Positions 1 through 7,963 are shown, counted from the stretch's first letter. The stretch: DNA of 21,695 nt from Gammaproteobacteria bacterium (GCA_027317045.1 DAHVFI010000247.1:1-21695), one strand, 5' to 3'. Made by a program: numbers and translations. Notes: generated by a model not told the origin, from the sequence alone.

Positions 1-495
1 CTCGATGCGTTGTCCGATACACACTTTGGAATCACGCTGGTTCTCGGGGGGCGATTCAATCCGCCCGAGCTGCAGCAGCGGTGCCAAGCCACCCCCGGCT
101 GGAACCGGGTTGAGTTCAAAGGCTGGCTCTCCCGAGCCCAATATGCCCAAGAACTTGCCATGGTGCGTGCTGGATTGATTTTATTTCAGAGACTGTCGAA
201 TCACCTGGACTCTCTGCCGAACAAATTGTTCGAGTACATGGCGGCTGGGGTTCCCGTTATCGCATCCGATTTCCCCTTGTGGAGAAAATTGATTGAGGAT
301 ATTGGCTGCGGGATTCTGGTGGATGTGACAGATAATAAGGCTGTGGCAGCTGCGATTGACTGGGTGGTTACCCATCCCGATGAGGCCCAGGCGATGGGTG
401 AAAAGGGCAGGTTGGCTGTGGAACGCGAGTACAACTGGAGTTCCCAGCAGCGGGCATTATTGGACCTTTACCATCAAATTCTGCAGGACGGGTGA
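1..495 (+). CDS. Glycosyltransferase, GT4 family (5' end missing)
   Basis: This is the C-terminal part (164 residues) of a retaining GT-B glycosyltransferase; the frame is open to the window edge, so the start lies upstream. The visible part is the nucleotide-sugar-binding half: a beta-strand with AGLILFQR, then the GT4 signature around SLPNKLFEYMAAGVPVIAS, whose Glu and following Gly-Val-Pro normally contact the donor nucleotide. A typical closing helix follows (GEKGRLAVEREYNW, then LLDLYHQIL). It would act in the cytoplasm, adding a sugar to the lipid-linked glycan. Sugar and linkage cannot be read from sequence. It ends 9 bases before the next ATG, so it is probably co-transcribed with the GT2 gene. 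The family call is firm; specificity is unknown. Confidence 0.85.
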   Translation, partial: LDALSDTHFGITLVLGGRFNPPELQQRCQATPGWNRVEFKGWLSRAQYAQELAMVRAGLILFQRLSNHLDSLPNKLFEYMAAGVPVIASDFPLWRKLIEDIGCGILVDVTDNKAVAAAIDWVVTHPDEAQAMGEKGRLAVEREYNWSSQQRALLDLYHQILQDG

Positions 496-504
496 TAACT
501 CACC

Positions 505-1290
505 ATGCCGATGCGCGCGGCTCACGTTAATAAGCAGATGCCCTTGGTGTCAGTGATCATGCCGGCGTATAACGCTCAGGCCTTTATTCGCGAGAGCATA
601 GAGTCGGTCTTGAGCCAGACCTATCCACATTGGGAGCTGCTCGTAATCGATGATTGTTCACAGGATGCCACACCACGGATTGTGAGCGAATATGTTAATC
701 CTGACTCCAGGGTGAAACTCTTACGGCAGAGTGAAAATCAGGGCCCGGCGGCAGCGCGAAATGTTGGCATTGCAGAAGCCGCAGGAGAATATGTGGCATT
801 GTTGGACAGTGATGACGTATGGCTGCCGGATAAGCTTGCCCGCCAAGTAAACTTCATGCAGGCGATAAAGGCTGATATAAGCTGCACTGCTTATAGAAGG
901 ATGAGCGCCGACAGTCAGCGCGTTGGCAAGCTAATAAAGGCATGTGAGGTGGTTACATATCATGTTCTTCTGAAGAACACCTGTATTGCTAATTTAACTA
1001 CCATGATTCGCAGAGAGGTTATAAAAGGGACGCGTTTCAAGGACATAGGTCATGAAGATTATGCATTCTGGCTCGAGTTGCTGAGACGTGGGTTGGTGGT
1101 TAATTTCCTTGACACAGACTTGGCGCGCTACCGGGTCGTGGATGGATCGGTGTCCTCCAAAAAAACGCGAACCCTTGTTTGGATCTGGTTCATATACCGC
1201 AGAATTGAGAAGTTGAACGTTGGAATGGCGTGCTGGTGTATGGTTAATTACGTGGTGAGAGCGCTGCTCAAAAGAATACCGGCATTCTGA
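505..1290 (+). CDS. Glycosyltransferase, GT2 family
   Basis: A complete GT-A fold glycosyltransferase of 261 residues. The N-terminus has the GT2 pattern VSVIMPAYNAQAFIRESIESVL followed by LLVIDDCSQD, in which the Asp pair binds UDP. GPAAARNVGI and the metal-binding DSDD (in ALLDSDDVWLPDKL) follow. The acceptor-side acid is probably in HEDYAFWLELL. The C-terminus is a basic, amphipathic or hydrophobic stretch (WIWFIYRRIEKL...) likely to sit on the inner membrane. It should be a cytoplasmic enzyme extending the polyprenyl-linked oligosaccharide. Start choice is uncertain: ATG 505 follows the previous stop by 9 bases, while ATG 538 (MPLVSVIMPAYN) would also give a normal N-terminus; neither has a good ribosome site. 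Donor sugar unknown. Confidence 0.88.
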   Translation: MPMRAAHVNKQMPLVSVIMPAYNAQAFIRESIESVLSQTYPHWELLVIDDCSQDATPRIVSEYVNPDSRVKLLRQSENQGPAAARNVGIAEAAGEYVALLDSDDVWLPDKLARQVNFMQAIKADISCTAYRRMSADSQRVGKLIKACEVVTYHVLLKNTCIANLTTMIRREVIKGTRFKDIGHEDYAFWLELLRRGLVVNFLDTDLARYRVVDGSVSSKKTRTLVWIWFIYRRIEKLNVGMACWCMVNYVVRALLKRIPAF

Positions 1291-1374
1291 TTATCCATAG
1301 CGACATACTTGGAACTGATGAATCATCGGCTGCTTGGGTCGGATACGTAAAATTCGAACGATGGTTAACTGATT

Positions 1375-2340
1375 ATGCCAAAACGGATTCTCATAACAGG
1401 CACAAATGGGTTTATTGGGAGACATTTGACTCGATGTCTCTTGGAGGCGGGGTATTCAGTAGTTGGTGCGGTCAGGTCCTGCGAATCAATAAAAGAATAT
1501 GACCTGCTTGATGATATCGAATTTCGAGAAAGTGGGACGTTGTCGAAACAGACGTTTTGGGATCCGATCGTCAAGGGCGTAGATGTCGTTATTCATCTCG
1601 CCGCTGCAGTTCATATGAATAAATTTACGCCATCGGCACATTATTTCGATGTGAATTATGAGGCTACGAATAATCTGGCAGCCAGCTGCGTTACGGCCGG
1701 TGTTTCACGAATGATATTCCTGAGCACTATTGGGGTGATGGGTAAATCCTCCGGTGCAATCCCGTTTAATGTGATGCAACCAATCAGGCCGATGGGGCCG
1801 TACGCAGAGTCAAAATATCACGCCGAGCTCGCGTTGCAAAGGACTGCGGCGGAATCAGGTATGGAACTTGCAATTATCCGGCCGCCGCTGGTTTATGGAT
1901 TGTCTCGCAAAGGTAATTTTATAAGGCTTTTGTCTCTTGTTAATTCAGGGGTTCCATTACCGTTTGCATCCTTGCACAACAAGAAAAGCCTGGTGAGCGT
2001 GTGGAACTTATGTGATTTGATCGAGACCTGTGTTAAACGCCCATTGAATGGCAGACAGGTGCTCCTGGTTTCGGATGGGGATGACATTTCGACGCCGGAT
2101 TTGATCTCCAGACTTGGAGTTTTGCTGCAAAGGCCGGCCAGGCTCATACGGGTTCCGGTTGCGCTGCTGAAAATCATTGGGTCAGTGTCAGGGCAGCGCG
2201 ATGCTATAGACAAGCTGGTGGATTCGTTGCAGCTGGATATTGGTTATACCTGTGGATTGCTTCGATGGAAACCACCCATGAGTTTGGATGAAGGCCTTGC
2301 CCGTACCGTGAATGCATACCGCGAGACAATAAGACCATGA
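1375..2340 (+). CDS. wbpV: NAD-dependent epimerase/dehydratase, WbpV-like UDP-4-keto-sugar C4-reductase
   Basis: An extended short-chain dehydrogenase/reductase of 321 residues. It has the Rossmann motif ITGTNGFIG (Gly9, Gly12, Gly15), the strand VIHLAAAVH, and an intact catalytic pair Tyr143-x-x-x-Lys147 in GPYAESKYHAE. The family contains UDP-glucose 4-epimerases and the WbpV/WreQ reductases that convert UDP-4-keto-6-deoxy-GlcNAc to UDP-QuiNAc. The assignment to WbpV rests mainly on context: wbpL and wbpM follow directly, as in P. aeruginosa serogroup O6. An epimerase that makes another nucleotide sugar is the alternative. An in-frame TAA just upstream (1366-1368) excludes a longer 5' extension. 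There is no clear Shine-Dalgarno before ATG 1375. Soluble cytoplasmic enzyme. Confidence 0.8.
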   Translation: MPKRILITGTNGFIGRHLTRCLLEAGYSVVGAVRSCESIKEYDLLDDIEFRESGTLSKQTFWDPIVKGVDVVIHLAAAVHMNKFTPSAHYFDVNYEATNNLAASCVTAGVSRMIFLSTIGVMGKSSGAIPFNVMQPIRPMGPYAESKYHAELALQRTAAESGMELAIIRPPLVYGLSRKGNFIRLLSLVNSGVPLPFASLHNKKSLVSVWNLCDLIETCVKRPLNGRQVLLVSDGDDISTPDLISRLGVLLQRPARLIRVPVALLKIIGSVSGQRDAIDKLVDSLQLDIGYTCGLLRWKPPMSLDEGLARTVNAYRETIRP

Positions 2341-2403
2341 GTTCTGGACTGAAACTCTGGTTTTCCCTTTTGCCCGTGTTCGTGGCCGCAGAGGCTGGAT
2401 AGC
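2338..2403 (+). other. Micro-ORF (21 codons) coupled to wbpV stop
   Basis: An ATG overlaps the wbpV stop codon (ATGA) and opens a 21-residue hydrophobic frame beginning MSSGLKLWFSLLPVFVAA that ends at TAG 2401-2403. It lies in the 144-base gap before wbpL. It reads like the first membrane helix of a WbpL/WecA-type protein, so it may be the remnant of an earlier translationally coupled wbpL start that was lost when the present 5' end was formed. It may equally be a chance frame or a small leader peptide. Only the frame itself is seen; the function is inference. Confidence 0.25.
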
Positions 2404-2484
2404 GACGACTAGTCACGATTACCTGCTGATTCAGGCGGTTTATGCATACTTTGGAGTATGGGGCACTGTTAAGATGCGTAGAAA

Positions 2485-3546
2485 ATGAGCTTTGCTAATC
2501 ATACATTGGATGTGGTTTTTGGCGAACCGGTGCAGGTTGCGATAGCCGTCTTTATACTGGCTTTTGCCGGGACGGCGTGGTTCAGTTCGCGTTTTATGCC
2601 ATTCCGGGTGTTGGACGCGCCAAATGAGCGGTCCCTGCATGTGGGGCAGGTCCCGCGAACCGGCGGTGTTGTCATAGTGGCGGCATCGATAATTGGAATT
2701 TCATATTTATTAGTAAGAAATTCCTTGCAATTGCCGCTGGCAATTGGATGTGGAACAGTGCTGTTGGTAAGCATCGTTTCTTTTCTAGACGATATTTATA
2801 AGCTTGCACCGCTGTTTAGACTGTCTGCACAGGTACTGGCTGCTGCAACTGCGATCGGTGCGGGTATAAACATCTCACTTGTCCATCTGCCTGGAATAGC
2901 GTACCCGCTGCCATATATATTTGCGGTAGTTTTCACCTTGCTTTTCATAATTTGGATGACGAACCTTTATAACTTCATGGATGGTATGGATGGTTTAGCG
3001 GGCGGCATGGCGGTGGTAGGATTTTCGGTCTTGGGCTGCTTGGGATTGCATGCCGGGGACATCGGTTACGCGGGAATCTGCTTTTCAATTGCCGCAGCAT
3101 CGGCAGGATTCCTTGTATTTAATTTTCCACCGGCTCGAATCTTCATGGGAGATGTGGGATCTTCCACCTTGGGCTATTTGATAGGGGTTCTGGGAATCTG
3201 GGCAGACAGAGAAAACATCGCCCCGCTCTGGGCAACGGTGCTGATCTTTTCGCCTTTTATCGTGGATGCGACCATCACACTTGTGAGACGCCTGCTGGCA
3301 GGAGAGAAAGTATGGCAGGCGCACCGGTCGCACTATTATCAGCGACTGGTGCAAGTCGGGTGGGGGCATCGCCGCGTCGTGCTCTGCGAATACCTGGTGA
3401 TGCTGGCAGCAGCAGGCAGCGCCTTGGCTGCGGTGCACTGTTCCAAAGAGCTGGCGCAATGGAGTGTCTTGCTCGTGTGGGCAGCTATTTATATCGCGCT
3501 GGCATGGTCCGTTGATCGCATTTGGCGGACCAGCCTGGTGAAGTAA
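2485..3546 (+). CDS. wbpL: Undecaprenyl-phosphate sugar-1-phosphate transferase, WbpL (MraY/WecA family)
   Basis: A polytopic membrane enzyme of 353 residues that moves an N-acetyl-amino-sugar 1-phosphate (in WbpL, QuiNAc-P or FucNAc-P) from UDP to undecaprenyl phosphate, starting the glycan on the cytoplasmic face. Family motifs are in the expected order: DAPNERSLH with GQVPRTGG (residue 44 onward), a loop VSFLDDIYKLAP with the Asp pair, NFMDGMDGLAGG (163-174) with catalytic/metal Asp residues, FMGDVGSS (220-227), and HRSHYYQRL (from 280), the late His-containing loop. About ten hydrophobic helices alternate between these. Length matches known WbpL. There is no strong ribosome site before ATG 2485. 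It sits between its two presumed partners, WbpV and WbpM. Confidence 0.93.
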   Translation: MSFANHTLDVVFGEPVQVAIAVFILAFAGTAWFSSRFMPFRVLDAPNERSLHVGQVPRTGGVVIVAASIIGISYLLVRNSLQLPLAIGCGTVLLVSIVSFLDDIYKLAPLFRLSAQVLAAATAIGAGINISLVHLPGIAYPLPYIFAVVFTLLFIIWMTNLYNFMDGMDGLAGGMAVVGFSVLGCLGLHAGDIGYAGICFSIAAASAGFLVFNFPPARIFMGDVGSSTLGYLIGVLGIWADRENIAPLWATVLIFSPFIVDATITLVRRLLAGEKVWQAHRSHYYQRLVQVGWGHRRVVLCEYLVMLAAAGSALAAVHCSKELAQWSVLLVWAAIYIALAWSVDRIWRTSLVK

Positions 3547-3667
3547 CCCGATGTTGGATCCCGAGGGATGAATGGGCTTATGCCCCGGAGCGGCAGCGCG
3601 TGCCGGAACCGGTGCCGGGTGTCACCGGCCCGGCCTGCTCGCGGTCCGCGAGGACCCGGAACGGGCC

Positions 3668-3773
3668 GTATCGGCGTCATGGCCGGGGGAATCAGGCTGA
3701 ACCCTTCCGCTCCAAGTAAGCGTGTATCCGTTTATAGGTATCGGCGTCACGCCCGGGTAAATCAGGCTGAACC
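3668..3773 (+). repeat. Two imperfect direct repeats, 36 bp each, offset 70 bp
   Basis: Copies at 3668-3703 and 3738-3773 both read GTATCGGCGTCA, then a GC-rich core, then AATCAGGCTGAACC. They differ at four positions (3680/3750, 3682/3752, 3688/3758, 3689/3759). The exact 70-base offset suggests a local duplication or two sites for one DNA-binding protein upstream of wbpM. Confidence 0.8.
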
Positions 3774-3930
3774 TGGCTTGCGACCAAGGCCGGAGTCTTC
3801 GCGGCTGCGGGGTAAATCCGCACGAAATACCTGGTTTTATCCTGGGCTTATGCGAGATTCTTAAAGAAGGTAAACTATATATACCTCTTACGCGTTACTA
3901 CGCTGATGTCTTCAGGCGATTTTCCAGATC

Positions 3931-3936
3931 AGGGAG
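3931..3936 (+). promoter_or_regulatory. Ribosome binding site of wbpM (favours start at 3943)
   Basis: AGGGAG ends directly before ATG 3937 and is 6 bases from ATG 3943. Normal spacing supports the second ATG. Confidence 0.6.
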
Positions 3937-5835
3937 ATGGGGATGAAATTAAAATCAAAGGGAATGTTCAAGCGGGTTCTTATTTTCACGCATGATATTG
4001 GCTGGGTGCCAATCGTCATACTGGCCGCCTACTGGCTGCGCCTGAACCTTGGCCTGATCCCGAAGGCCATGCTGCCGGGGATTGTGGAACTGGTCTCGGT
4101 GGCGATCGTTGTGAATGCCATCTCATTCTGGATCTTCGGCTGCTACCGAGGGGTATGGCGATTTGCATCCATCCCCGACCTGCTGCGGTTGTTCAAGGCC
4201 ATTCTGATGGGGGCCATTGCCACCACAGTGATGTGTTTCATGATCGGACGGCTCCAGACCATTCCACGTTCCGTGCTGGTGCTGTATCCACTGCTTTTGA
4301 TTGGGATATTGAGTACCGCACGAGTGGCATATCGTGCTTTCAAGGATCACAATTTCAAACTGGATTTTGAGAATAAAACCCGCGTACTGTTGGTGGGCGC
4401 CGGACGCGCAGGGGAAATGCTGGTCCGCGATCTGGAACGCCATGCCGAATTTGTTCCGGTGGCGTTTATTGACGACGATCTCCACAAACAGGGCCAGGAG
4501 GTTCGCGGTGTACGGGTTCGTGGCAGCGTGAACGACATACCCAGGCTTCTCGAAGAGTTCGCCATCGAGGCGGTGTTGATCACCATGCCGTCAGCGTCAC
4601 GCAAGGACTTGGATCGAGTGGTCCAGATGTGTGCCGAAGGGGGTGTCAAGTGCCGCACCCTGCCATCGCTCACCGAGCTGGCGGGCGGCCGTATCGAAAT
4701 CTCCCGGTTGCGTCCTGTGACGGTGGAAGACCTATTGGGCAGGGATCCCGTGGAACTTGATCCCGGATACGTTGCCAAGTTTCTGCAAGGCAAACGCGTG
4801 CTGATCACGGGCGGCGGCGGCTCCATTGGTTCCGAGTTATGCCGGCAGATCAGCCGGCATAAGCCGGGAACGCTGACAGTGTTGGATAACAGTGAATACA
4901 ACCTGTATCGCATTGACCAGGAGTTGAGCACTGGCTATCCGGCATTGATTTTTAACAGCATGCTTGGCGATGTGCAGAACGAGCAGTTCATGGACAATGT
5001 GTTTCATCAATGCCGGCCGGAGGTGGTGTTTCATGCCGCGGCTTACAAGCATGTGCCGATTATGGAAGACAACATCATTCAGGGTATCTGCAATAACGTG
5101 TTCGGCACGCAGGTCGTGGCGGATGCCGCGAAACGTCATGCTGTGGGGACATTTGTTTTGATCTCGACCGACAAGACCGTGAACCCTACCAACGTCATGG
5201 GCGCTACCAAGCGGGTCGCGGAGCTTTATTGCCAGACCCTGAATGAATCGGGCGCCACACACTTCCTGACCACCCGCTTCGGCAATGTGCTGGGCTCCGC
5301 CGGTTCGGTGGTGCCGCTGTTCGAGCGGCAGATCGCGGCGGGCGGCCCGGTGACGGTCACACACCCCGAGGTCACACGCTATTTCATGACCATTCCCGAG
5401 GCCGCGAGTCTGATCCTGCAGGCCGGCGCCATCGGCAAGGGCGACGAGATATTTGTACTGGATATGGGTGAGCCGGTGTGTATCCGGGACCTTGCCGATA
5501 AAATGATCCGGCTTTCAGGTTTGCAACCGGACCGTGATATTCAGATTGTTTATACGGGCTTGCGTCCGGGTGAAAAACTGCATGAGGAGCTTTTTTACGA
5601 GCAGGAAAAATTGCACCATACGCTGCATCCCAAACTCCTGTTGGCAGGCTGTTGCACGGTTGATAGCGGCAGTCTCATGGATGGATTGGAGCACCTCAAT
5701 CAGGTCGTGAGATCGTATGATCACGACCAGGCCATAATTGTGCTGAAATCCCTCGTGCCCGAGTTCCATCCCGCTATTTCCATGGAAGAACGACAGCATC
5801 GCCACATTCGACGCGGGCTCAGGCTTGTGAAGTAG
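3937..5835 (+). CDS. wbpM: UDP-GlcNAc 4,6-dehydratase, WbpM family (nucleoside-diphosphate-sugar dehydratase)
   Basis: A 632-residue inner-membrane protein that converts UDP-GlcNAc to UDP-4-keto-6-deoxy-GlcNAc, the precursor of QuiNAc and FucNAc. Four hydrophobic helices (about residues 12-125) precede a first Rossmann-like domain (VLLVGAGRAGEMLVRDL). The catalytic SDR domain begins at RVLITGGGGSIGSEL (Gly292-Gly298). As is known for WbpM/FlaA1 relatives, the usual catalytic Tyr is replaced by Met: M421-G-A-T-K425 after ISTDKTVNPTN. RPGEKLHEEL marks the sugar-binding end. ATG 3937 abuts AGGGAG with no spacing, whereas ATG 3943 (MKLKSKGMF) lies 6 bases after it, so 3943 is the more likely true start. 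The protein is of normal WbpM size and order in the locus. Confidence 0.94.
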   Translation: MGMKLKSKGMFKRVLIFTHDIGWVPIVILAAYWLRLNLGLIPKAMLPGIVELVSVAIVVNAISFWIFGCYRGVWRFASIPDLLRLFKAILMGAIATTVMCFMIGRLQTIPRSVLVLYPLLLIGILSTARVAYRAFKDHNFKLDFENKTRVLLVGAGRAGEMLVRDLERHAEFVPVAFIDDDLHKQGQEVRGVRVRGSVNDIPRLLEEFAIEAVLITMPSASRKDLDRVVQMCAEGGVKCRTLPSLTELAGGRIEISRLRPVTVEDLLGRDPVELDPGYVAKFLQGKRVLITGGGGSIGSELCRQISRHKPGTLTVLDNSEYNLYRIDQELSTGYPALIFNSMLGDVQNEQFMDNVFHQCRPEVVFHAAAYKHVPIMEDNIIQGICNNVFGTQVVADAAKRHAVGTFVLISTDKTVNPTNVMGATKRVAELYCQTLNESGATHFLTTRFGNVLGSAGSVVPLFERQIAAGGPVTVTHPEVTRYFMTIPEAASLILQAGAIGKGDEIFVLDMGEPVCIRDLADKMIRLSGLQPDRDIQIVYTGLRPGEKLHEELFYEQEKLHHTLHPKLLLAGCCTVDSGSLMDGLEHLNQVVRSYDHDQAIIVLKSLVPEFHPAISMEERQHRHIRRGLRLVK

Positions 5836-5888
5836 TTATTCGTTGACACCCTTTCTTTTTCTGTGACATCCGGTTTTATTAGGTACCC

Positions 5889-5984
5889 CGGGGCGAAACC
5901 AGTGGCAACGCAGGCAGCTGGGATAGCCAGGTAAGTGTTTTTATCAATTGGGGTTCAATTCCCCGCCACTTGTGGCGTACCATC
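5889..5984 (+). ncRNA. Possible structured RNA / tRNA-like element in the wbpM-ligase spacer
   Basis: The 287-base spacer contains several mutually exclusive pairings. GGGG-TTCAATT-CCCC (5950-5964) is a perfect T-arm-like hairpin. It is followed at once by GCCACT (5965-5970), which can pair with AGTGGC (5901-5906) 58 bases upstream, enclosing a D-arm-like GGC-AGCTGGGATA-GCC (5913-5928). The same 3' strand can instead form CGCCAC-TT-GTGGCG (5964-5977), and ACCA follows at 5979-5982. No acceptable anticodon stem is visible, and the D-arm spacing is wrong for a tRNA. Some words (GGGCGAAACC, GATAGCC) also resemble a c-di-GMP-I aptamer, but its GAAA-loop hairpin is missing. It may be a tRNA/tmRNA relic or a cis-regulatory switch. 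Confidence 0.3.
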
Positions 5985-6122
5985 CCGATGTGATATCCCG
6001 CTCCCTTACGGCTGGGTAGTTTATTTCAGGACTATTTTGATACCCGCTCTGGTTGAGTGATGACATCCGCTACATGAATTTACCGCATAAATGATGCAAT
6101 TAGCGCGTCGTGGAAAATAATC

Positions 6123-7874
6123 GTGTTCTCGGGTAGTTCCCCCAGTGCTTCGGCGGCATCCGGACGGTTGCGCTATGCGGTCATCGCCCTGGTGCTGGCG
6201 TTCCCTTCCGTCTGCCTGCTGGTGAATCGGGGCGACAGCATCGGCCTCGGCCTGCTTGCCTTACTCGGGTTCTGGGTGGGATTCCGGGAGGGTTTTGCCC
6301 GCACCCTCCAGCGGGAAGATGGATATGTGGCGCTGGCCTTTTTCGCCTTTTTTGCGGTGGCTGTGCTGTCCTACGAATTCGGCCAGGCGACCTATGACGG
6401 CTTCCGCTTCCTCGGCCGGGACCTGCGATTCCTGCTGATCGTACCGGTGCTGGTACTGTTCCGCCGCTATCCGCCGCCGGCCAAAGCCGTGTTCATTGGG
6501 CTTGCCCTCGGCGGGCTGTTGACGGGCGCCTATGCCCTGGTGGAATTCCTGCATGCGCCGGCCGTGTACCGCGCCCAGGCGGAGACGGACCTGCCGATCA
6601 TGTTCGGTGATCTCACTGCCTGTATCGTGCTTACCCTGGCGGCGGCCTACGGGCTGGTGGTATCGGCCCGGAAATGGTGGCTCATAGCGGCGTTTCTCCT
6701 GTGTTTGTTTTTGGGGCTCACGGCTGTGATCTTTTCGGGCGCCCGGGGCGCGTGGGTGGCGCTCGTGTTGTTGCTGCCGCTGCTGTTCGGGCTGCTCGGC
6801 CGGGTGACCCACAAGCGCTATCTGGCGCTGATCGTGGTTTCCCTGTTGGTGCTGTTTGCGGGAACCTTTGCGGTTTCCAGAACGGATGTGCGCCATCGTC
6901 TAGCGGAGATTACCGGACAAATCTCCCTTTACCAGACCGCGTTGCACTCCCTGCCCTCGGATCGCACACAAAATGTCCGGGATGTGCCGTTCTGTGATGA
7001 TCAGCGTCAGTTTCTTGAAAGCTGGCTTGTGTTTACTGGCAGAGGGACTAATGTGAACGTCAACGTTGTCAGAGATCCAAAATTAAGTACAACGCGGCAG
7101 CTGTCGGTTGTTTGTCACGACGGTTACGCTTTACAGATTACTGCCACAAGAAGGTCATATGGATGGATCACTCTTCCTAGATCGGTTTACAGAGAAACAG
7201 CATTGCAAAGTACGCGCTTGCTTGTATGTGGAATTGGAACTGTATCCTTATCTGGAAGCAATTCAAAGAAAATATACATTAACTCGGATGATTATCGAGA
7301 GATTGTTCTCCATAGTGGACCCAGAAGTGGAAACACTGTTGATGTTGTTGTTGCTCCAGCACAAACACTTTGGTTGGTACCCGTGGAAGGTTACTTTGGT
7401 GAATACCGCTATTCACTTATGAATACTTCCGTTGGAAAGCGCTTTGAAATGTGGCGGGCCGCCTGGCACATGTTTCTAAAACATCCTGTGTTGGGAATCG
7501 GCACCGGAGCATTTTATGAGGACGCGCAGCAGATGGCGCGACGCGGTTTTATCGCTCCTCCGGCCGCGCGATTTGATCATCCCCACAGTGATTATTTCGA
7601 TGCCCTGTCGAGCCGCGGAGTAGTGGGCCTCGTGGCCTTGCTGGCGCTGTTCCTGGTTCCGGCCGCTTATTTCCTGCGTGCCGTGAAAAGTCACGAGGAC
7701 ACGTCCCATGCCGTGGGGCTGGCCGGTCTCTTGCTGGTATGCGGGTTCGCCATTTTCGGTTTGACTGACACCGTCTTCATCCATTCCATGAACATAAGTT
7801 GGTACGTGATCTATATTGCCTTGTTCATGGCGCTGCTGAAACCAGGCGGTGCAAAAGCGGAGGGGGTGAAATGA
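6123..7874 (+). CDS. O-antigen ligase/polymerase (Wzy_C superfamily) with inserted extra domain
   Basis: A 583-residue membrane protein of the O-antigen ligase (WaaL/Wzy) superfamily. About nine hydrophobic helices occupy residues 15-255, with the family-typical FSGARGAWVAL. The signature block RFEMWRAAWHMFLKHPVLGIGTGAF starts at 440. The periplasmic HPHSDYFDALSSRGVVGL block and closing helices follow. Between residues about 279 and 437 lies a hydrophilic, beta-rich segment with several Cys (VPFCDD, SVVCHDGY, LVCGIGT) that the family normally lacks. By hand count bases 7021-7380 are about 43% GC, against roughly 65% in the flanks. Start is GTG 6123, with GGAAA 5 bases upstream. It probably joins exported glycan to lipid A-core or polymerises repeat units; which one cannot be decided here. 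Confidence 0.85.
   Translation: MFSGSSPSASAASGRLRYAVIALVLAFPSVCLLVNRGDSIGLGLLALLGFWVGFREGFARTLQREDGYVALAFFAFFAVAVLSYEFGQATYDGFRFLGRDLRFLLIVPVLVLFRRYPPPAKAVFIGLALGGLLTGAYALVEFLHAPAVYRAQAETDLPIMFGDLTACIVLTLAAAYGLVVSARKWWLIAAFLLCLFLGLTAVIFSGARGAWVALVLLLPLLFGLLGRVTHKRYLALIVVSLLVLFAGTFAVSRTDVRHRLAEITGQISLYQTALHSLPSDRTQNVRDVPFCDDQRQFLESWLVFTGRGTNVNVNVVRDPKLSTTRQLSVVCHDGYALQITATRRSYGWITLPRSVYRETALQSTRLLVCGIGTVSLSGSNSKKIYINSDDYREIVLHSGPRSGNTVDVVVAPAQTLWLVPVEGYFGEYRYSLMNTSVGKRFEMWRAAWHMFLKHPVLGIGTGAFYEDAQQMARRGFIAPPAARFDHPHSDYFDALSSRGVVGLVALLALFLVPAAYFLRAVKSHEDTSHAVGLAGLLLVCGFAIFGLTDTVFIHSMNISWYVIYIALFMALLKPGGAKAEGVK
6960..7436 (+). other. In-frame low-GC domain insertion in the ligase gene
   Basis: This segment encodes about 159 residues placed in what should be the large extracytoplasmic loop, just before the RFEMWRAAW signature. 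Composition drops to about 43% GC, with A/T-ending codons, then returns to about 63-66% at 7440. The reading frame is kept throughout. The sequence is rich in beta-forming stretches (TNVNVNVVRD, YALQITATRR, KKIYINSDDYREIVLH, NTVDVVVAPAQTLWLVPV) with no membrane helix, so a periplasmic beta-sandwich-like domain is likely. I do not recognise the family. Confidence 0.75.
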
Positions 7875-7963
7875 TCGGGGGGCTCCCGGTTATTCTTTGA
7901 GAGTGGAGATCTCGATTGTGGAGCGGTGATATTCGGCCGCGATTTCTGGAAATCCATCGTGGC
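7868..7963 (+). repeat. Direct repeat copy A (81 bp identical to copy B)
   Basis: Bases 7883-7963 are identical to 9094-9174. The match extends 5' through GAAATGAT with a difference in G-run length. Copy A overlaps the ligase stop codon and runs into the MntA-like remnant. It contains GAGATCTC and a REP-like stretch (GGAGCGGTGATATTCGGCCGCGAT). Confidence 0.95.

Larger units (their letters stand above)
3547..3936. other. Intergenic region between wbpL and wbpM, no gene seen
   Basis: These 390 bases are GC-rich and then become AT-rich before wbpM. The frames that cross them translate to Arg/Pro/Gly-rich strings without family features. The region holds a small perfect hairpin (CTCGCG-GTC-CGCGAG, 3638-3652), a pair of 36-base direct repeats described separately, and an AT-rich stretch around 3863-3890 (TAAAGAAGG, then ACTATATATACC) that could contain a promoter for wbpM, although no clean -35/-10 pair can be assigned. 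No run of T follows a hairpin, so no terminator is called. Confidence 0.6.

Noticed and set aside
3568..3864. Open frame of 98 codons between wbpL and wbpM
   Set aside because: Arg/Pro/Gly-rich translation caused by GC-rich DNA, crosses the direct repeats, has no ribosome site and no family likeness.
3937..5835. WbpM with a missing catalytic Tyr as a sign of inactivity
   Set aside because: Met in place of Tyr (M421-x3-K425) is the known normal state of the large WbpM/FlaA1-type dehydratases.
5889..5984. Functional tRNA or c-di-GMP-I riboswitch
   Set aside because: No anticodon stem or correct D-arm spacing for a tRNA, and the GAAA-capped P2 hairpin of the c-di-GMP aptamer is missing. Kept only as a possible structured element.
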